Of a stretch of 64,000 nt of DNA, positions 1-11,933 are shown piece by piece. Location: the NCBI GenBank assembly GCA_029959085.1, contig JARWIR010000002.1, positions 30,766,233-30,830,232 on the forward strand. Direction: 5' to 3'. Numbering within the stretch: the stretch's first letter is position 1; every line of letters begins with the position of its first letter. Both the position numbers and the translations under genes were made by a program. The stretch comes from Nemophila menziesii (Eukaryota; Streptophyta; Magnoliopsida; Boraginales; Hydrophyllaceae). The notes under the pieces are model-generated. The model ran no database searches. It was not told the DNA's origin and worked only from the letters and a program-made list of their open reading frames with translations.

Positions 1-272
1 TCCTCTGCGGTATACCGGAAGGATCGTCCGGTGTACCGGACTGATGGTCTGAGTTTTCCGAAAAATTTCGTTTTCTCCTCCCGAACTCTATTTCTCCAAT
101 ACCTAAGCATCAAAAACACTAATACCTTTCTCAAATATGCAATATCAACTAAAAACAACTAAACTAAACACAAACTAAAAACGTAAAAAACATAAAAACA
201 TAAAAAATTGGGGGTTGTCTCCCTTACAGCACTTTTATTTAACGTCTTTTAAAGTTAGACGCGTTACCTCTA
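1..272 (-). other. El-1 internal region downstream of the protease-tail ORF
   Basis: This is the leftmost visible part of El-1, read on the minus strand. Bases 190-272 hold the linker that follows the protease-tail stop codon in all F1 elements here (GACGTTAAA followed by a GGGAGACAACC-like block). Bases 61-185 are AT-rich with nothing recognisable. Bases 1-45 begin the CpG-rich palindromic zone, with the perfect palindrome CGGTATACCG at 8-17 and the near-palindrome TCCGGTGTACCGGA at 27-40. ORF3 and the 3' LTR of El-1 would lie beyond the left edge. Confidence 0.65.
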
Positions 273-1768
273 TCAAGATTTGCGAATATAGCCTCCCCAA
301 CAACGAGATAGGCTATGAACGTCAACTAATCTGCGCTTGATCCCCTTCTTGGTTTGGATTTCTATCACTTTGGCTGAAACAACCTTAGTGACAAAGAATG
401 GTCCCATCCACGAGTCTTTGAAACTACATGGCCTGTTCTCTCGTTTGTGGGCTTTCCATAGTACTTCATGGCCAACCTCAAACTCAATGTTTGGCACAGT
501 ATCCACAGGTTTTAAGTGGATCTTCTCAGGAGAGACTTTGTGATGTGAAAGGCTGTGGATGACAGGAACGGTGGGATCTAACTTCCTTGGTTTCTTACCC
601 AAGACATAGAAGGTCTCAGATACATTCTTTGCATGAAGGGTAATGGTCCCTTCTTGGAAGTTGATGACACTTTGACTTGTGGCCATGAAAGGTCGTCCAA
701 GTATGATTGGAACCTGCTCATCTGCATCAAACTCAAGTATAACAAAGTCAGTAGGGATGGCGATACTAACTGCTCGGACTAAGACGTCCTCCACTGTTCC
801 CCATGTCTTGGTAACTGAGTTATCAGCGAACTACAACTTCACTGGAGCTTTTATTTCTGAAGTCCAAGTCTCTCAAACACGGACTTAGGCATAAGATTCA
901 CACCAGATTCCACATCGTACATAGCTTTCACCTTGAGCATACCATTTATTTGAATAGGAAGGTCAAAACTTCCCGGATCTTTGAGCTTCACTGGTAACTC
1001 TCTTTCACTTCTTCTTGAGACTCTCAGGTTCTCTCTTAGGACTTCTACACTCGCCTCTTTCTCAGGAATAACTTGCGTAAAAACTTGTTGCGGTGTAAGC
1101 CCTTTCTTCGCAATCTCAAGCATTTGGGCGTTGATATTTTCAGGAGTGTACGCCTCTACAAATGTTTTGAGTTCAGTGTCATCCTTAGGATTTGTATTAG
1201 GAATAGTTGATGACACTGATTGAACAACAGGTGGCGGTTCCACCTTCTCTTCTTCTTTCTCGTCTTGCACAGCAGGTGCAACTTCAACTTCAACTCTTGG
1301 TTCCTCCTTTGAGGCTTCTTCCTCTTTCTCTTTAGCCAGTTCAGCTTGATAATCCATCACCGATCTAATCTCCTCTTGCATATCTTTCAGAAGCTGTATA
1401 AATTCGGATTTTTCTGAATCGTCCTCCACATCAACCTCAGAACAGTCAGATTCCACGGGGCTAGACTTGGTTGGTTCTTCTTCGGTCCTCGGAATCTCCA
1501 CGGCACTTACGGCAGCATGTGGCACTTCCTTCTCTTCTTCAATTTCAAGGCAAATAGCCTTACAAGCTTCGAACCCAACATTGTCATCACCTCCTTCGAT
1601 AGCCTTCAATTCTTTTTGTTCCATTAAATTCGTTAGAACTTTGTTCAATTGTTCCACTTGAGTACCTAAAATCTGAATTGCGGCATCTTGTCCTCGTAAC
1701 ATTTCGTCCTGAGTGTTCATATTCGTGGTCAAACGGTCCAAGACTTTTACTAATTGTTGATTATCCAT
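273..1768 (-). pseudogene. gag: El-1 gag C-terminal spacer, aspartic protease and GPF tail (broken)
   Basis: Two reading frames make up one former protein. The first (851-1768, 305 codons) has an acidic Glu/Lys-rich coiled spacer, then KKGLTPQQVFTQV, then the start of a retropepsin (LKDPGSFDLPI). Its active-site segment reads YDVESGVNLMP, where the family has CDLGAS or CDVGS, so the glycine after the catalytic Asp region is changed. A small deletion shifts the frame near 845, and a stop follows. The second frame (273-794, 173 codons) carries the other protease motif ILGRPFMAT and continues without interruption into a tail with DSWMGPFFVTKV, ending RCWGGYIRKS. No RT, RNase H or integrase core lies between protease and tail. 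The uninterrupted join is direct evidence of a protease-GPF fusion. Inference: a non-autonomous element protein, now inactive. Confidence 0.85.
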
Positions 1769-3108
1769 AGTTCCCTCTTGAGGATACTGTGGTAAAGCTT
1801 TCTTATCTAATGAATCGGCATAGGCATCTTGAACAGGTTGTTGAGAGGGAGCAGGTCTATTTGATATTGATTTTGATACTGACCTCTTGGTTGGAAAAAG
1901 TTGTTCTGGGGACGTGGTTGATAATGACCAGGATTAGCGGCCCCCTGAGGATTTGAATACTGCATACCCGGATGGTTTCGGTTACCAAATTGATAGCCTC
2001 CTCGGTTGGATATGAAATAAACAGATTGTGGTTTTCCTTCGCACTCTTCCCAAGTATTATCATTAACCGCACATTGTTGACAACCTTGTGCTTCTTGTAC
2101 TACGTTTGCTGCGGCTAAATTTCTCTGCATCTCTAGCTTAAGCTCTTTGATTTGATTCTCTAATGTGGATATTTGAGTTGAGTTTGCAGTTTCTGCATCT
2201 AATCGAAGCGTACCTCGGGTCTTTGCTAAAGGAGCTCGCGTAGAAGGCCAACTCCTTTCTTGTTCAATAATATTTTCCAAAACCTCGGCAGCTTCATTAT
2301 GGTTCATGGACACGAAATTTCCCTTTCCTATGTTATCCACCTTCTCTCTACCTTGACTGTTGAGACCTTCATAGAATATAGCTAACTGTAAAGAGGGGGT
2401 ATAACAATGGAGCGGAGATCTAGCTAACTTATATTGAAACCTTGTCCATGATTCTCCTACTGTTTCTCCATCTTCTTGACAAAATCTTGCAAGCTCGCTT
2501 TGGTCTTTAAATCTCATACTCTTCGGATAAAAGCGGTTAAAGAAAGCGGCTTGAAGTTGTCCATGAATTAATTGTCCCTGGTGGTTGCCTATCTAGCCAC
2601 TCACCAGCTCTACCGGTCAGGAAGAACGAAAACATATGACAATACAGTTGCTCGCGTGTAATGCCCGGAGTAACATAAGCATCACAAATCTGCATAAACT
2701 TCTGAATCGATCTTACCAGATCTTGAATTGTTGTACCACTGTAGAGTCCAAAGCTTTGAAACTGACTGAGCATACCCGGATCGGGTCGAAATTTAATATT
2801 TTGGATCTCCAGAGGACGGTAACCTATCGGTTGAACATGAAACGGCACGCGGAGGCCATGAAGGTCTTGTTCAACTCGGTTCTGATTAACATTGTTTTGC
2901 CTGTTACCTCGTCCTAGTGGATGTTGTCCTTGTTGTTGTACACCAGGTGGAATAAATGGTGGTGGTCCTCCAAGTGCAAAGTATTGTAATCCTCCAGGTG
3001 GGATTTCTAGTGGTGGATCTAACTACTCTTGTACGCCTGCCATAGCTCTTCTTAAGGCTCTTTCCTCACGAACACGTTTATTATAAGATCTGAAGCTCCT
3101 CTCAGGCT
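1769..3108 (-). pseudogene. gag: El-1 gag (capsid and nucleocapsid), frameshifted
   Basis: Reads as an Athila-type gag in three frames: about 2540-3108, 1807-2517, and a frame change near 1800 before the protease ORF. Recognisable parts in order are a Pro/Gly-rich N-terminus, the capsid motif FRPDPGMLSQFQSFGLYSG, QKFMQICDAYVTPGITREQ, and FFLTGRAGEWLDRQPPGTI, typical of the retrotransposon gag domain (PF03732). Next come a coiled segment and a zinc knuckle CQQCAVNDNTWEEC, in which the His is replaced by Asn. The C-terminus is rich in Gln, Asn and Pro (HPGMQYSNPQG...YQPRPQNN). A frameshift near 2530, an in-frame stop near 3025 and the altered knuckle mark it as a pseudogene. It lies just inside the 5' LTR and primer-binding site. 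Confidence 0.85.
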
Positions 3109-3268
3109 CCGGTAACGGAGGCCAAGAATTAAACACTGTGAAACCTGAAAAAGACTAAAGCAAACCACAAGCGTAAATCTGGAAAAACTAAAACTAAATA
3201 CTGAAAAATAAAAATTAATTAAAAAATACTACTCGAAATAGATAACCCACACGCTAACGAGACACGAG

Positions 3269-3286
3269 TCCCTGGCAGCGGCGCCA
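3269..3286 (-). other. El-1 primer-binding site (tRNA-Asp)
   Basis: On the minus strand this reads TGGCGCCGCTGCCAGGGA, complementary to the 3' end of plant tRNA-Asp apart from two positions. It starts six bases inside the LTR end. Between it and the gag start (3109-3268) is an AT-rich leader with no ORF. This site fixes the orientation of El-1 as minus. Confidence 0.85.
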
Positions 3287-3292
3287 AAAACT

Positions 3293-4828
3293 TGGTGTCG
3301 CCTAGGGTGTGATAAAAAAAGATAAATAATAAGTCAGAAAACAATGCACTCTCACCATAGACAGGCACAATACTGCAAGTATTACAGGACGTATGCAAAT
3401 TTTAATGATAAGAAAGTTCGTTCTCAGGGACTTAGTGTGTTAATCGAATAGGTAGAAATAACGAGTAAGAAGCAATTAATTAAAAGACAAGAAAATAAAG
3501 AGAATAAATTCGAGATTAATTAATTAAACTAAGAAATTAAAAACAGTGAATTAAATACGAAGAAATATGAGATGAGAAGTATAGCTTAGGTTTTGCTAGT
3601 ATGCACTAATCCTTCAATTTCTTTCTATCAAATCTAGTTAATAAGGGAGATAATTAGCTCTTAGATACTTAGTCAGGATTCTAAATTCCCATACCTTAGA
3701 CCTTGAGAGCGACTAAGGGGGCTACGGATACACCACAAGGCTGGTTCAAATAGGGTTTTCCTGCGCTACAGGGCCCTAAGCAATCAATTTCCATACATGG
3801 TGATAGTGATTAAATTATACCCTAACGACTATCTAGTTAGAATTAGTGTTGTCAAGACAAATATCGACACTAGACGTTATGTGGTGTTTCAATAATTAGA
3901 CACCCATCTAAGACGATCATCTAACTACTATTAAGGTAATCCTATACTCGTGCACTAGCAAGGAAAACAGTCATTCAATCAAAACACATAAACAAATATA
4001 AAGGTAAGCAGCTAATATCAGATTAAAACATGTAATTCCCAAAGAAACTTAGATAGAAAGAAATTAGAATTCATAGTTTATACATGATGCAAAACCCAAG
4101 CTATGGGAGGTTTAGTTCATACCTGAAGGAAATAAACTAAAGAAAATAATAAAAGACATCATCTTGCTCTCTACAATAACTTGGAAGAATAAAACCTTAA
4201 GGACTAATTACTATGAGGTAAGGATGATTTACAAGTGATATAAGGGTGTATTTATAGGTGTTTAGAAGACCTAATTCGTTTTCTTTAAGGAGAAGGTAAG
4301 TAATGGACTCCAAGCCCAACTCAAATTCGTAACCCTAAAACATGAAATCAGGCCCGTTTTTGTTTTGGTCCTAGCAGCTTCAATACTCATCCTTTTGATG
4401 CGTATGAGTAATCGAAATTCATCGTCTCGGAAAGATCTTCAACTTTTCTCTTGACCGTTTCTCCAAATTCCAAACCGATTTTGAGATATAAGCTGATATG
4501 TGGCCGTAGGTGCAGAAATTCAGATTTAAGGCAGCTTTTCCTTTTCCATGTTCTTAGCTTTTGTTTCCTTATCTCCAATTACCATGCTTATCTCTTTCCA
4601 TATCTTGTAGTCTTTGACTTGGAATCTAATAATCTCCATAATTATCTTTAAAGCTTCACACTAAATAAATAATTTAACCCAATATGCTCTAAAAATATTA
4701 TTTTACTAAATCAAGACTCAAAATAGGAAAGTGCACTATTTTTCAAGAAAAACGATTAGAAAGACTTCTAAATCACTAAAAATGATGTCTCATCTTAATA
4801 TAAATCTATCACAAATGAGGAGACATCA
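3293..4828 (-). repeat. El-1 5' LTR, subfamily F1 (1536 bp)
   Basis: Read on the minus strand the LTR begins TGATGTCTCC at 4828 and ends GGCGACACCA at 3293, next to the primer-binding site. Its first 46 bases (4783-4828) form an inverted repeat. A TATA box (TATAAATA) lies at 4249-4256. The same LTR type recurs in El-3, El-7, El-8 and the solo LTR El-12. The right flank is gag sequence of El-2, so El-1 inserted into El-2. Confidence 0.88.
4249..4256 (-). promoter_or_regulatory. TATA box of the El-1 LTR
   Basis: TATAAATA on the minus strand inside the LTR, within a conserved block (CACCTATAAATACACCC). The same block occurs in other F1 LTRs at 14996-15003, 53050-53057, 58017-58024 and, on the minus strand, 35197-35204. 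It is the expected core promoter at the U3/R boundary; the transcription start itself is not known. Confidence 0.6.
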
Positions 4829-6515
4829 ATCCTTTACCGGTTTTTCTCTATTGGTAACTTATTTTTCTTTCATAACGGGAAAAGGAGGTGGAGGGAGCTT
4901 CATAGCATTTCTTAGTGAGATAGCGTTACAATCTTCATATTGGGTTGGGACTTCAGTATCACTAGGTAACTGTCCTTGTGGACGCTGATTTAACTGCTTT
5001 TCCATCTGAGATACTTGATTCCCAAACAATTTAAGTGCGGCTTAACTAGCTTGTTGGCTCTGAATAGATTGCGCTTGCATTGCCATTAATATATCTACCG
5101 TTGCACGAAGATCTTCTGTTCCTTCTTGAGGTTGAGCAGGTAAGGCTTTTTGATTCATTGTATCATTATAATTATTCCGAGGAGGCTGTCTCTGAGCATT
5201 TTTTACATAATTTTGTCCTCCCTGATAATTATTTTGTGGTCTAGGTTGATAAGTGTTACCTTGGGGACGCGGTTGATAAGCATATGTAGGATTAGCTGCA
5301 CCATTAGGATTTGAGTATTGGAAACCCGGATGGTTTCTGTTGGGCTGGTATCCTTGTCCACTCGAATTGTAATTTCCCCTATTAGAAACAAACATCTTCG
5401 GGATTACACTCACAATGTTCCCAGTCATGGTCTTGAACACCACAATTCGAACACCCATAGACCTCTTGAGTCACATTAACACTTGTCTTCTTACCTGATA
5501 AACCTTCTTTAACAGCTATCGTGAGCTGTTTCAATTGCTGTTCCAAAGTAGTCTTCAATTTATCCTCCAAATAAGAGAATTTCTCATCAATACCCATATT
5601 ATTTCTTTTCTACCTCGGATAGGTGTTCTCACTGTACTCCAACCTTGCTCAATAGTTACCGTTCTGTTTAGAATAATCTTCGCATGAACTAGAGCTACCT
5701 GTAAAAATCCACCACCACATAATAAATCGAGGTCTTTTCTTGATCTTCCATATAAGCCTTTATAGAAGATTTTTAATTGTTTTTGCTCATTAAGGCCATG
5801 GTCAGGAACTCTTCTCAAACACGATTGAAATCTTGTCCAACGTCTTCCCAAAGTTTCATCTTTCTCTTGAATAAATGATGTCGAATCCACCTGTGCGTCC
5901 AATATCATATTAGTCGAATAATAACGATCGAAAACGCTGTCTGTAATTCATCCCAAGTATTAATTGTTCCTGGTTCCTGCGAATCGTGCCACTCACTCGC
6001 TGCATCTATCACGAAGAATCTGAAATTTGCAAAGTACATCTGCTCTTTGGTCACTCCTTGAGTTATATACGAATCGCAAATTTGCATAAACTTTTGAGCT
6101 GCACGAATAGGGTGTTCTCCAGGTGTTCCTCGAAAGTTTCCGAAGTTTTGAAATTGGGATAGCATACCAGGATCAGGTCTATAATGTGCAACAATGATAT
6201 TTTCAAGACCCATACCGAGAGCAGGAACGTGATAAGGAGCTTGTTCTGGACCATGTACGAACCATAGATCATAGTACTGTGGATGTTGAGCTTGTTGCAT
6301 AGGCGGATGATTTTGTTGATTGTTAAGAGCTGGATTCGGAATGATCGGGGGATCTGGAAGGATTGGCGGTATTATAGGTTGGCCATTTTCGTCTAACTAA
6401 ATCACGGGATTCTCAACTAATTCTGCCATTTCTTCTTCTCTAACCTTGATTTTTTTCTTGCTTCTTTATCTCTTTTGTTTTTCTCTCGAATTAACCTCTC
6501 GCGGTTTCAGTACAT
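4829..6515 (-). pseudogene. gag: El-2 gag (broken, truncated by El-1)
   Basis: The Athila-type gag of an F2 element, read on the minus strand from an ATG near 6515. Motifs in order: an Ile/Pro-rich N-terminus with a stop; YRPDPGMLSQFQNFGNFRG; QKFMQICDSYITQGVTKEQMY; a capsid end (EWHDSQEPGTINTWDEL) that runs into a frameshift near 5905; LLCGGGF-type sequence; a coiled segment with a canonical zinc knuckle CSNCGVQDHDWEHC; and a Gln/Pro-rich C-terminus (YQPRPQGNTYQPRPQNN). At least three frame changes break it. Sequence after the C-terminus (NQVSQMEKQLNQ, KLPPPPFPVMKEK) stops at 4829, where El-1 inserted. The protein is closer to the El-9 gag than to those of F1 elements. Confidence 0.85.
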
Positions 6516-6633
6516 GTACCAAACCTGTAAGACCTGAGAAACAACAAAGACAAAGAAAAGCGTACAACTGAAAACAAAAAGTAAAAATAATAATTAAAAC
6601 ACTTATGGATAACACCGTGATCACACGCTACCG

Positions 6634-6651
6634 TCCCCGGCAGCGGCGCCA
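6634..6651 (-). other. El-2 primer-binding site (tRNA-Asp)
   Basis: On the minus strand a perfect TGGCGCCGCTGCCGGGGA, directly inside the LTR. Bases 6516-6633 between it and gag are an AT-rich leader with nothing else recognised. Confidence 0.88.
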
Positions 6652-6657
6652 AAAATT

Positions 6658-8222
6658 TGGTATCTCCTTGTCTGTTCTAAAATAAACACACCTAAAAAGG
6701 CAAGACACGTACCGCAAGTGTACGGGTCGTCCAAGTAATATCCGGTAAACGGGATTTCGATCTCAGGGACGAATTAGGTATGACTTTAGATGTTATGTTA
6801 TAAGTGTAGATAATTGTTATATGATGCGGAAAATAAATGATATAAATATTTGTTTGGGTTTTTGATTAAGAGCTAAGATGCAATAAAATTAAAATACTCT
6901 AATGCAAATAAATAAGACGCAAGTAACTAAAAAAAGTAGACGCAAAGACTTAGACGCGGTACTTGAGTTTCGCAAGAGTTTCACCTACATCTATTAAAAC
7001 AATGTTTCAGTTTAAGGGATGAATTGGAAATTAAGTACTAGTCGGGATTCTATTATCTCCTAACCCCTGTCAGGGTGGACTTAGGAGCTATTATTAGGTG
7101 TTACAAACCCCATCAGGGCTATTATAATCCACCTTCGAATGGTCAAGGATTCTACCCAATTGGCTATAAGGTTAACTAAACCCGTCAGGGTCAATAATTT
7201 TACCTTACGTCTATTATTTGGTTCCGTAATTAAACCCCCGTCAAGGTGATCCATACGCCACTATATGCAATAGCCTAATTACTAATTCCTAGGTTTGATT
7301 CATGACTTCAAAGATATTTATTTAAATACAAAATAATAGTCAATACGAAATTACCCAATTCAATTTAAATTAAAAATAATCCCAAATCCAAAAATATAAA
7401 TTCAATAAAATTGGGTTCAACCCATTAATGCGATTCTCAAGCACTTAAGGAATTTAGCTCATAATGTTAAAAACTACTGAATTAAAATAAACGATGTTCA
7501 TAATGAATTACAGAAAACGGTTGATAATTGCTGTTGTTGAAGAAGGAATTCTCCAGCTCCAACTTTCTCTCTCCTTTTTGCTTCTCTGACTTCTTCCTAA
7601 GCGTTGCATCTTCTATAATATGAATTGTCTGTATAAAAACTGAGGTTAAAGGTCTTTTTATAGTGGGAAAAACGGATTGGGCTTTAAAAAGAAGGATTTG
7701 GTTAATTAGAATAAAAGCCCAATCCATTTAATGAAATTCCGTAACTAGTGACCAACTGTTACTAAAACAGTTGTAACCTTTGCGTCCGGACTCGGAATCA
7801 CTTCGTTCAACTTGGAAAATCTTCCTTACTTCAAGCTCTATCTACCTTATTTTATGCTCCAAGGCTGAATCAGTGGCTAAGATGCTCGAAAACAGTGATT
7901 TGTGAATGAATTCCAGATTTCATTCTCCACTAATTACTTCTTCGAATCAGTTATTCTCGCCTTTGACTTCAACGCTTAATCCAAGACTTTTATTCCTGTT
8001 TCTTCTCCTTGTCTTTATATTCCATCAAATCATAAACCTAAGAACTTTACACTAAAAATAAACGAATTAACGCATAAAAGCTCTAAAACACAAATAATCC
8101 AAATCCAAGGGAAGAAATCGTAATATGACCAAATAAGCTTAAAAGTCTAGTAAATAAGTCAAAGAATCGCCTAATTTGATGTATCCTAAGGGCATATAAT
8201 TAGAACAAAAAGGGAGACATCA
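6658..8222 (-). repeat. El-2 5' LTR, subfamily F2 (1565 bp)
   Basis: Minus-strand LTR starting TGATGTCTCC at 8222. Its inner end is degenerate (expected GGACCACCA). It shares long blocks with the two El-9 LTRs, for example the 'accgcaagtgtacgg' and 'tctcagggacg' blocks near its inner end, and differs from F1 in the U3 spacer. The terminal inverted repeat spans 8177-8222. A TATA-like TATAAAAAG lies at 7654-7662. The right flank is plus-strand gag of El-3, so El-2 inserted into El-3. Confidence 0.85.
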
Positions 8223-9531
8223 GAAGTGAAATCCATTGAAGGAGGTGATGACAATGTTGGGTTCGAGGCATGTAAAGCAATCTTCCTTAAAGCAGAAAAG
8301 AAAGAGGAATCACCACTTGCTACAGAAATCGGTGTGGAGGTTCCAAAAATTGAAGAAGAACCAACCAAGCCTAGCCTAGAAGAATATGACTTTGTAAATC
8401 TTCTCAAGGACATGCAAGAAGAGATTAGATCGGTCATTGAGCTACAATCTAGTAGAGCTATAGAGAAGAGGAAGAAGCGTCAAGTAAGCAGAAAGAAGAA
8501 GTTAGACCTTCTGTGCAATAAGAGAACGAAGAAGAGAAGGTGGGATCGCCACCTATTATTGTTCCAACAATGTCACCATCCATTCCTAAGAAAAATCCAA
8601 AGGTTGACATTGAATTCAAGGCATTTGTAGAGGCGTACAGTCCAGAGAAAATCAACGCCTAAATATTTGAGATTGCAAAGAAAGGGCTTACACCGCAACA
8701 GGTCTTCACGCAAGTTATTCTAGAGAAAGAAGCAAGTGTAGAAACCAGTAAAGAGAAAGTGGCTCATACTAAGAGAGTCTCGAGAAGAGTTGAAAAGGAG
8801 TTACCACTCAAGCTCAAAGATCCAGGATGCTTTAATCTCCCTATTCAAATAAGTGGTATGCAAAAAGTAAAGGCCGTGTGTGATGTGGGTTCGAGTGTGA
8901 ATCTTATGCCCAAGTCCGTGTTCAATAGGCTTGGCATCAAGAAGGTGGAAAAAGCTCCTGTGAACTTACAGTTTCGCGGATAGCTTAGTGAAAAATACAT
9001 GGGGAACAGTGGAGGACGTTCATGTCTAAGCAGGTAATATCACCATCCCTACTGAATTTGTTATTCTTGATTATGATGCAGATAAGCAGGTTCCAATAAT
9101 ACTTGGAAGGCTGTTCTTGGCAATAAGTAAAAGAATCATTAACTTCCAGGAGGAAACAGTTACCCTCCATGCTAAAAACGTATCCGAGACATTCTACTTT
9201 TGGGGAAAGTAACCACACAAGTTAGACCCCACAGTTCTTGTCATCCACATTGTTACCAGAAACAGAGTCCCAGAAGAAATCCACGCAAAACCTGTAGATA
9301 CTAGACAATTGAGTGAGTTTGGGATAGGCCAAGAAGTTATATGGAAATCCCGCAACCAGCAAAATAGGCCACAAAATAACCAAAATTCGTGGATGGGACC
9401 ATTTGTCGTCACATAAGTTGTTTCGGAAAAGGCGATCAAGATCAGACCCAAGAGGGGCATTAAACGGAGATTAGTAGACGCTCATAGTCTTACTCGTTGT
9501 TGGGAAAGCTATATACGGAAAATCAGATAGA
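8223..9531 (+). pseudogene. gag: El-3 gag C-terminus, protease and GPF tail (decayed)
   Basis: Plus-strand counterpart of the El-1 ORF at 273-1768, cut on its left by El-2. The acidic spacer starts at 8226 (EGGDDNVGFEACKAIF). KKGLTPQQVFTQVI and the protease start (LKDPGCFNLPI) follow, with active-site segment CDVGSSVNLMP near 8880-8915. A frameshift near 8980 leads into heavily stopped sequence that still encodes remnants of the second protease motif and the SWMGPF tail near 9390-9410, ending near 9530. As in El-1 and El-8, no polymerase or integrase core separates protease and tail. It cannot be functional in its present form. Confidence 0.82.
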
Positions 9532-9727
9532 AGTAACGTGCCTAACTTTGAAAGACGTTAAACAACAGTGCTATCTAGGAGACAACCTGAATTTTTTTTA
9601 TGTTTTTATGTTTAGATCAGTTGTTTTTAGTTGATATTGCATTCTTGAGAAAGGTGTTAGTGTTTTTGATGTTTAAGTACTTAGAAAAACAAAATCCGGA
9701 GAAGAAACAATTTTTTTTGGCAAAAAA
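9532..9727 (+). other. El-3 conserved linker after the protease-tail ORF
   Basis: Contains CTAACTTTGAAAGACGTTAAA followed by a GGAGACAACC block (9541-9592). This is the same linker found after the tail ORF in El-1, El-7 and El-8, with a shorter counterpart after the integrase of El-9. The rest is T-rich and holds no ORF. Confidence 0.6.
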
Positions 9728-10235
9728 CAATAGGTATATGCCGTACAACGCACCGTCTTTGTGGTGAACCGCACCCTAGAAAAGATTCATGACGGTTCAA
9801 ATATCAGGTACACGTACGACTCAAGGGAGGAAAAACCGTGTTGACTCTCGTGCAAAACCGTGCCACAATGTCAACACTCGTGCGTTATTACCGCATGGGT
9901 TCCGCGGTGCACCGCATGAAGAAAACCGTCACCACAGTCTAAGGAATTCGGTCCATTTGCGAGGACCACATGAAGAAACCGTGTCGTCACTAGCACTGAA
10001 CTGTGACACGGTCAAAGTTTAAAGGCATCTGTGACACACCGCAACCTACTCACGGTGCACCGCACCAACCCAAGAACCGTGGAAACGGTAAGGGAAATCA
10101 AGGCCAATTACGAAACCCCCTTGACCAAACCGTATCGACCAAACCGTATTACAGGGGAAAGTCAGAACCTTGCTGCGGTACACCGCACCTCACCCGCGGT
10201 GCTCCGCACGATGCCGCCAGAAAGAGGCAAAAAAG
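9728..10235 (+). repeat. El-3 CpG-rich palindromic zone
   Basis: About 500 bp that is much richer in CpG than its surroundings, with repeated CGGTNNACCG-type palindromes. The clearest is GCGGTGCACCGC at 9904-9915; degenerate relatives lie near 10175-10190 and 10193-10210. CCGT and ACCG half-sites are scattered throughout. It occupies the same position, between tail ORF and ORF3, as the zones of El-1, El-7, El-8 and El-9. Open frames crossing it show no similarity to each other between elements and are taken as chance. The function is unknown. Confidence 0.7.
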
Positions 10236-10241
10236 ATTAGT

Positions 10242-10590
10242 TATATAAATGCTTTCAAAAGACCTAATACTTATATATATTTCTTCCCCAAAGCTTCCCA
10301 ACTCCATTAAAGCTTCTCCAAACCTTTACTTTACATCAAAACACTCCCCCAATCAACATAAATTCACATCCAAATCCTTCCCTACATCATTATAAATAAG
10401 ATTAACCACCCAAATCAAATCAAAACACCTAGAGTCCAAGAATCAAAAGCCAAAATTTCCAAATATTTTCTAACAATTTTTTAAACCCATACCAATCAAG
10501 AAAGAGTTCATCTTACCCACATAGAGATTCATCATCTTACAACTTTCCTAACCCAAATAACACTTGTTCAACCCAAAATCAAGGAGTAAA
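10242..10590 (+). promoter_or_regulatory. Putative internal promoter and leader of El-3 ORF3
   Basis: TATATAAAT at 10242-10250 is followed by about 340 bp rich in C and A and poor in G, without a long ORF, looking like a plant 5' untranslated leader before ORF3. A TATA-like box plus C/A-rich leader occurs at the equivalent place in El-7 (39044) and El-9 (45347, minus). That it drives ORF3 is inference from position and composition. Confidence 0.4.
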
Positions 10591-11918
10591 AATTTCAAGA
10601 GTGTTCAAAGCTTTGAGTTGGCGGTCAATTGATTTGACGAAAAGAATAGAGACATTGTCTACTGTTAGGGAGATGAAGAAGAGTCAAAGCAAGGTATTGG
10701 GTACTATTGAGAAGAAAATGATTGAGAAAGGTTCAAGTTCAAGTACAAAGAAAAAGGGTAAAACATGTCACGAAAGTAGAGAAAGCCGGTTGTGGTGAAG
10801 TCAAATAGCAAAAAGATAACAATTTTCAAGGTAAAGACACCAAAACATCTACAAATCAAGATTCCTATACCCGAGATGAATGAAGCTTCAAATTCCTTGT
10901 TAGCTTCTGCAAAAACACATCTACCGGACTCACATTTTGCTCATGAGAGAATATTTGAAATAGACGTTGGAGAAGGTAATTACAAGGGATTTCTAGAGAT
11001 TGGAGAGAGATTGGGCTGGAATACGTTCATGATGAGACGTTCAAGTTTATGTATGGCGTTAGTTCTATTTAGGCCTCTGTAGCCGAGATAGTGAAGGTTG
11101 TGTTCTAGTTAGAGTAAAGTTAGTCCCTTATACTGTTGAAGAGATTAGAAACCACTTCAAGTTCAAGAAATTGGTTGGACCATGCAAGTATTGGGAAACA
11201 AAGGAAAATATCAAGACTTTTAATTAAAATCAACTTTTTGAGCATGTATTAGATGATGAAAAAGTGCAATCACACAAGGGAGAATTGAAGGAACCTTGGC
11301 CTTACAAAAATCTTCAATATGATACGAGAATTTGGCACAATTTTCTCACACCAAACGCCTTTGGAAACACACGAACCTCATAGATAACCAAGAAAACGCC
11401 ATCTTTTTGAATTGTGTGTTAAGAGGGAAGAAGTAGATGTGGCACAGTTGATCTTTGAGGAGGTGATGCGATTTTCGATCTCTCCACTTTTGTCATTTAA
11501 TGTGAAATATCCAACTATGATCATGTGCCTAGTTTGAAAAACGAATGTGGATCGGGGGTGATGAAGAGGAATTAATGTATAAAGTAAGTAACAATATCAA
11601 CAATGTTTGGATCATGACAATCTTAAGAGGAGTAGGAATTAAAAAGCCTCCACAAGAAGAAATATATCATGAGAAAGAATCAATAGAAGAGGATCTTATT
11701 TGGAAAAAAGGGTAAAGGAGCGATTGGATAAAGTTGAATCAGCTCAAACCTTCTTGGCCGATGATATGTCACAAATCAAAGCTAATCAAGTGCACATCAT
11801 GACACTCTTGGAGCAATTAAAGCGCGACATCGCAAACACCCACCAAATCCTATTTTGGATGCTGATAAAGCGAGGCAATACCCTCGAGAGTATGTTATAT
11901 TTCTTCCTTACCATTTTT
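10591..11918 (+). pseudogene. El-3 ORF3, plant retrotransposon late ORF (decayed)
   Basis: Opens with FKALSWRSIDLTKR...STVREMKKS (about 10600-10690) and shows, across many frameshifts and stops, the order of the better preserved El-8 copy. That order is a Lys/Ser-rich N-terminus, a central domain (FYLGL...SEGCVLVRVKLVPYTVEEIRNHFKF; EPWPYKNLQYDTRIWHNFL) and a coiled-coil C-terminus (KERLDKVESAQTFLADDMSQIKANQVHIMTLLEQL, 11703-11820). The central part resembles the 'putative plant transposon protein' domain (PF20167, from memory) that accompanies Athila-like elements after pol. Its role is not established. The LINE at 11934 inserted just downstream of its end. Confidence 0.7.
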
Positions 11919-11933
11919 GTATATGCAATATTT

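Noticed and set aside
10003..10248. Overlapping open frames in the El-3 palindromic zone
   Set aside because: Two frames are open at once because of the GC-rich repeats; neither is similar to frames in other copies.
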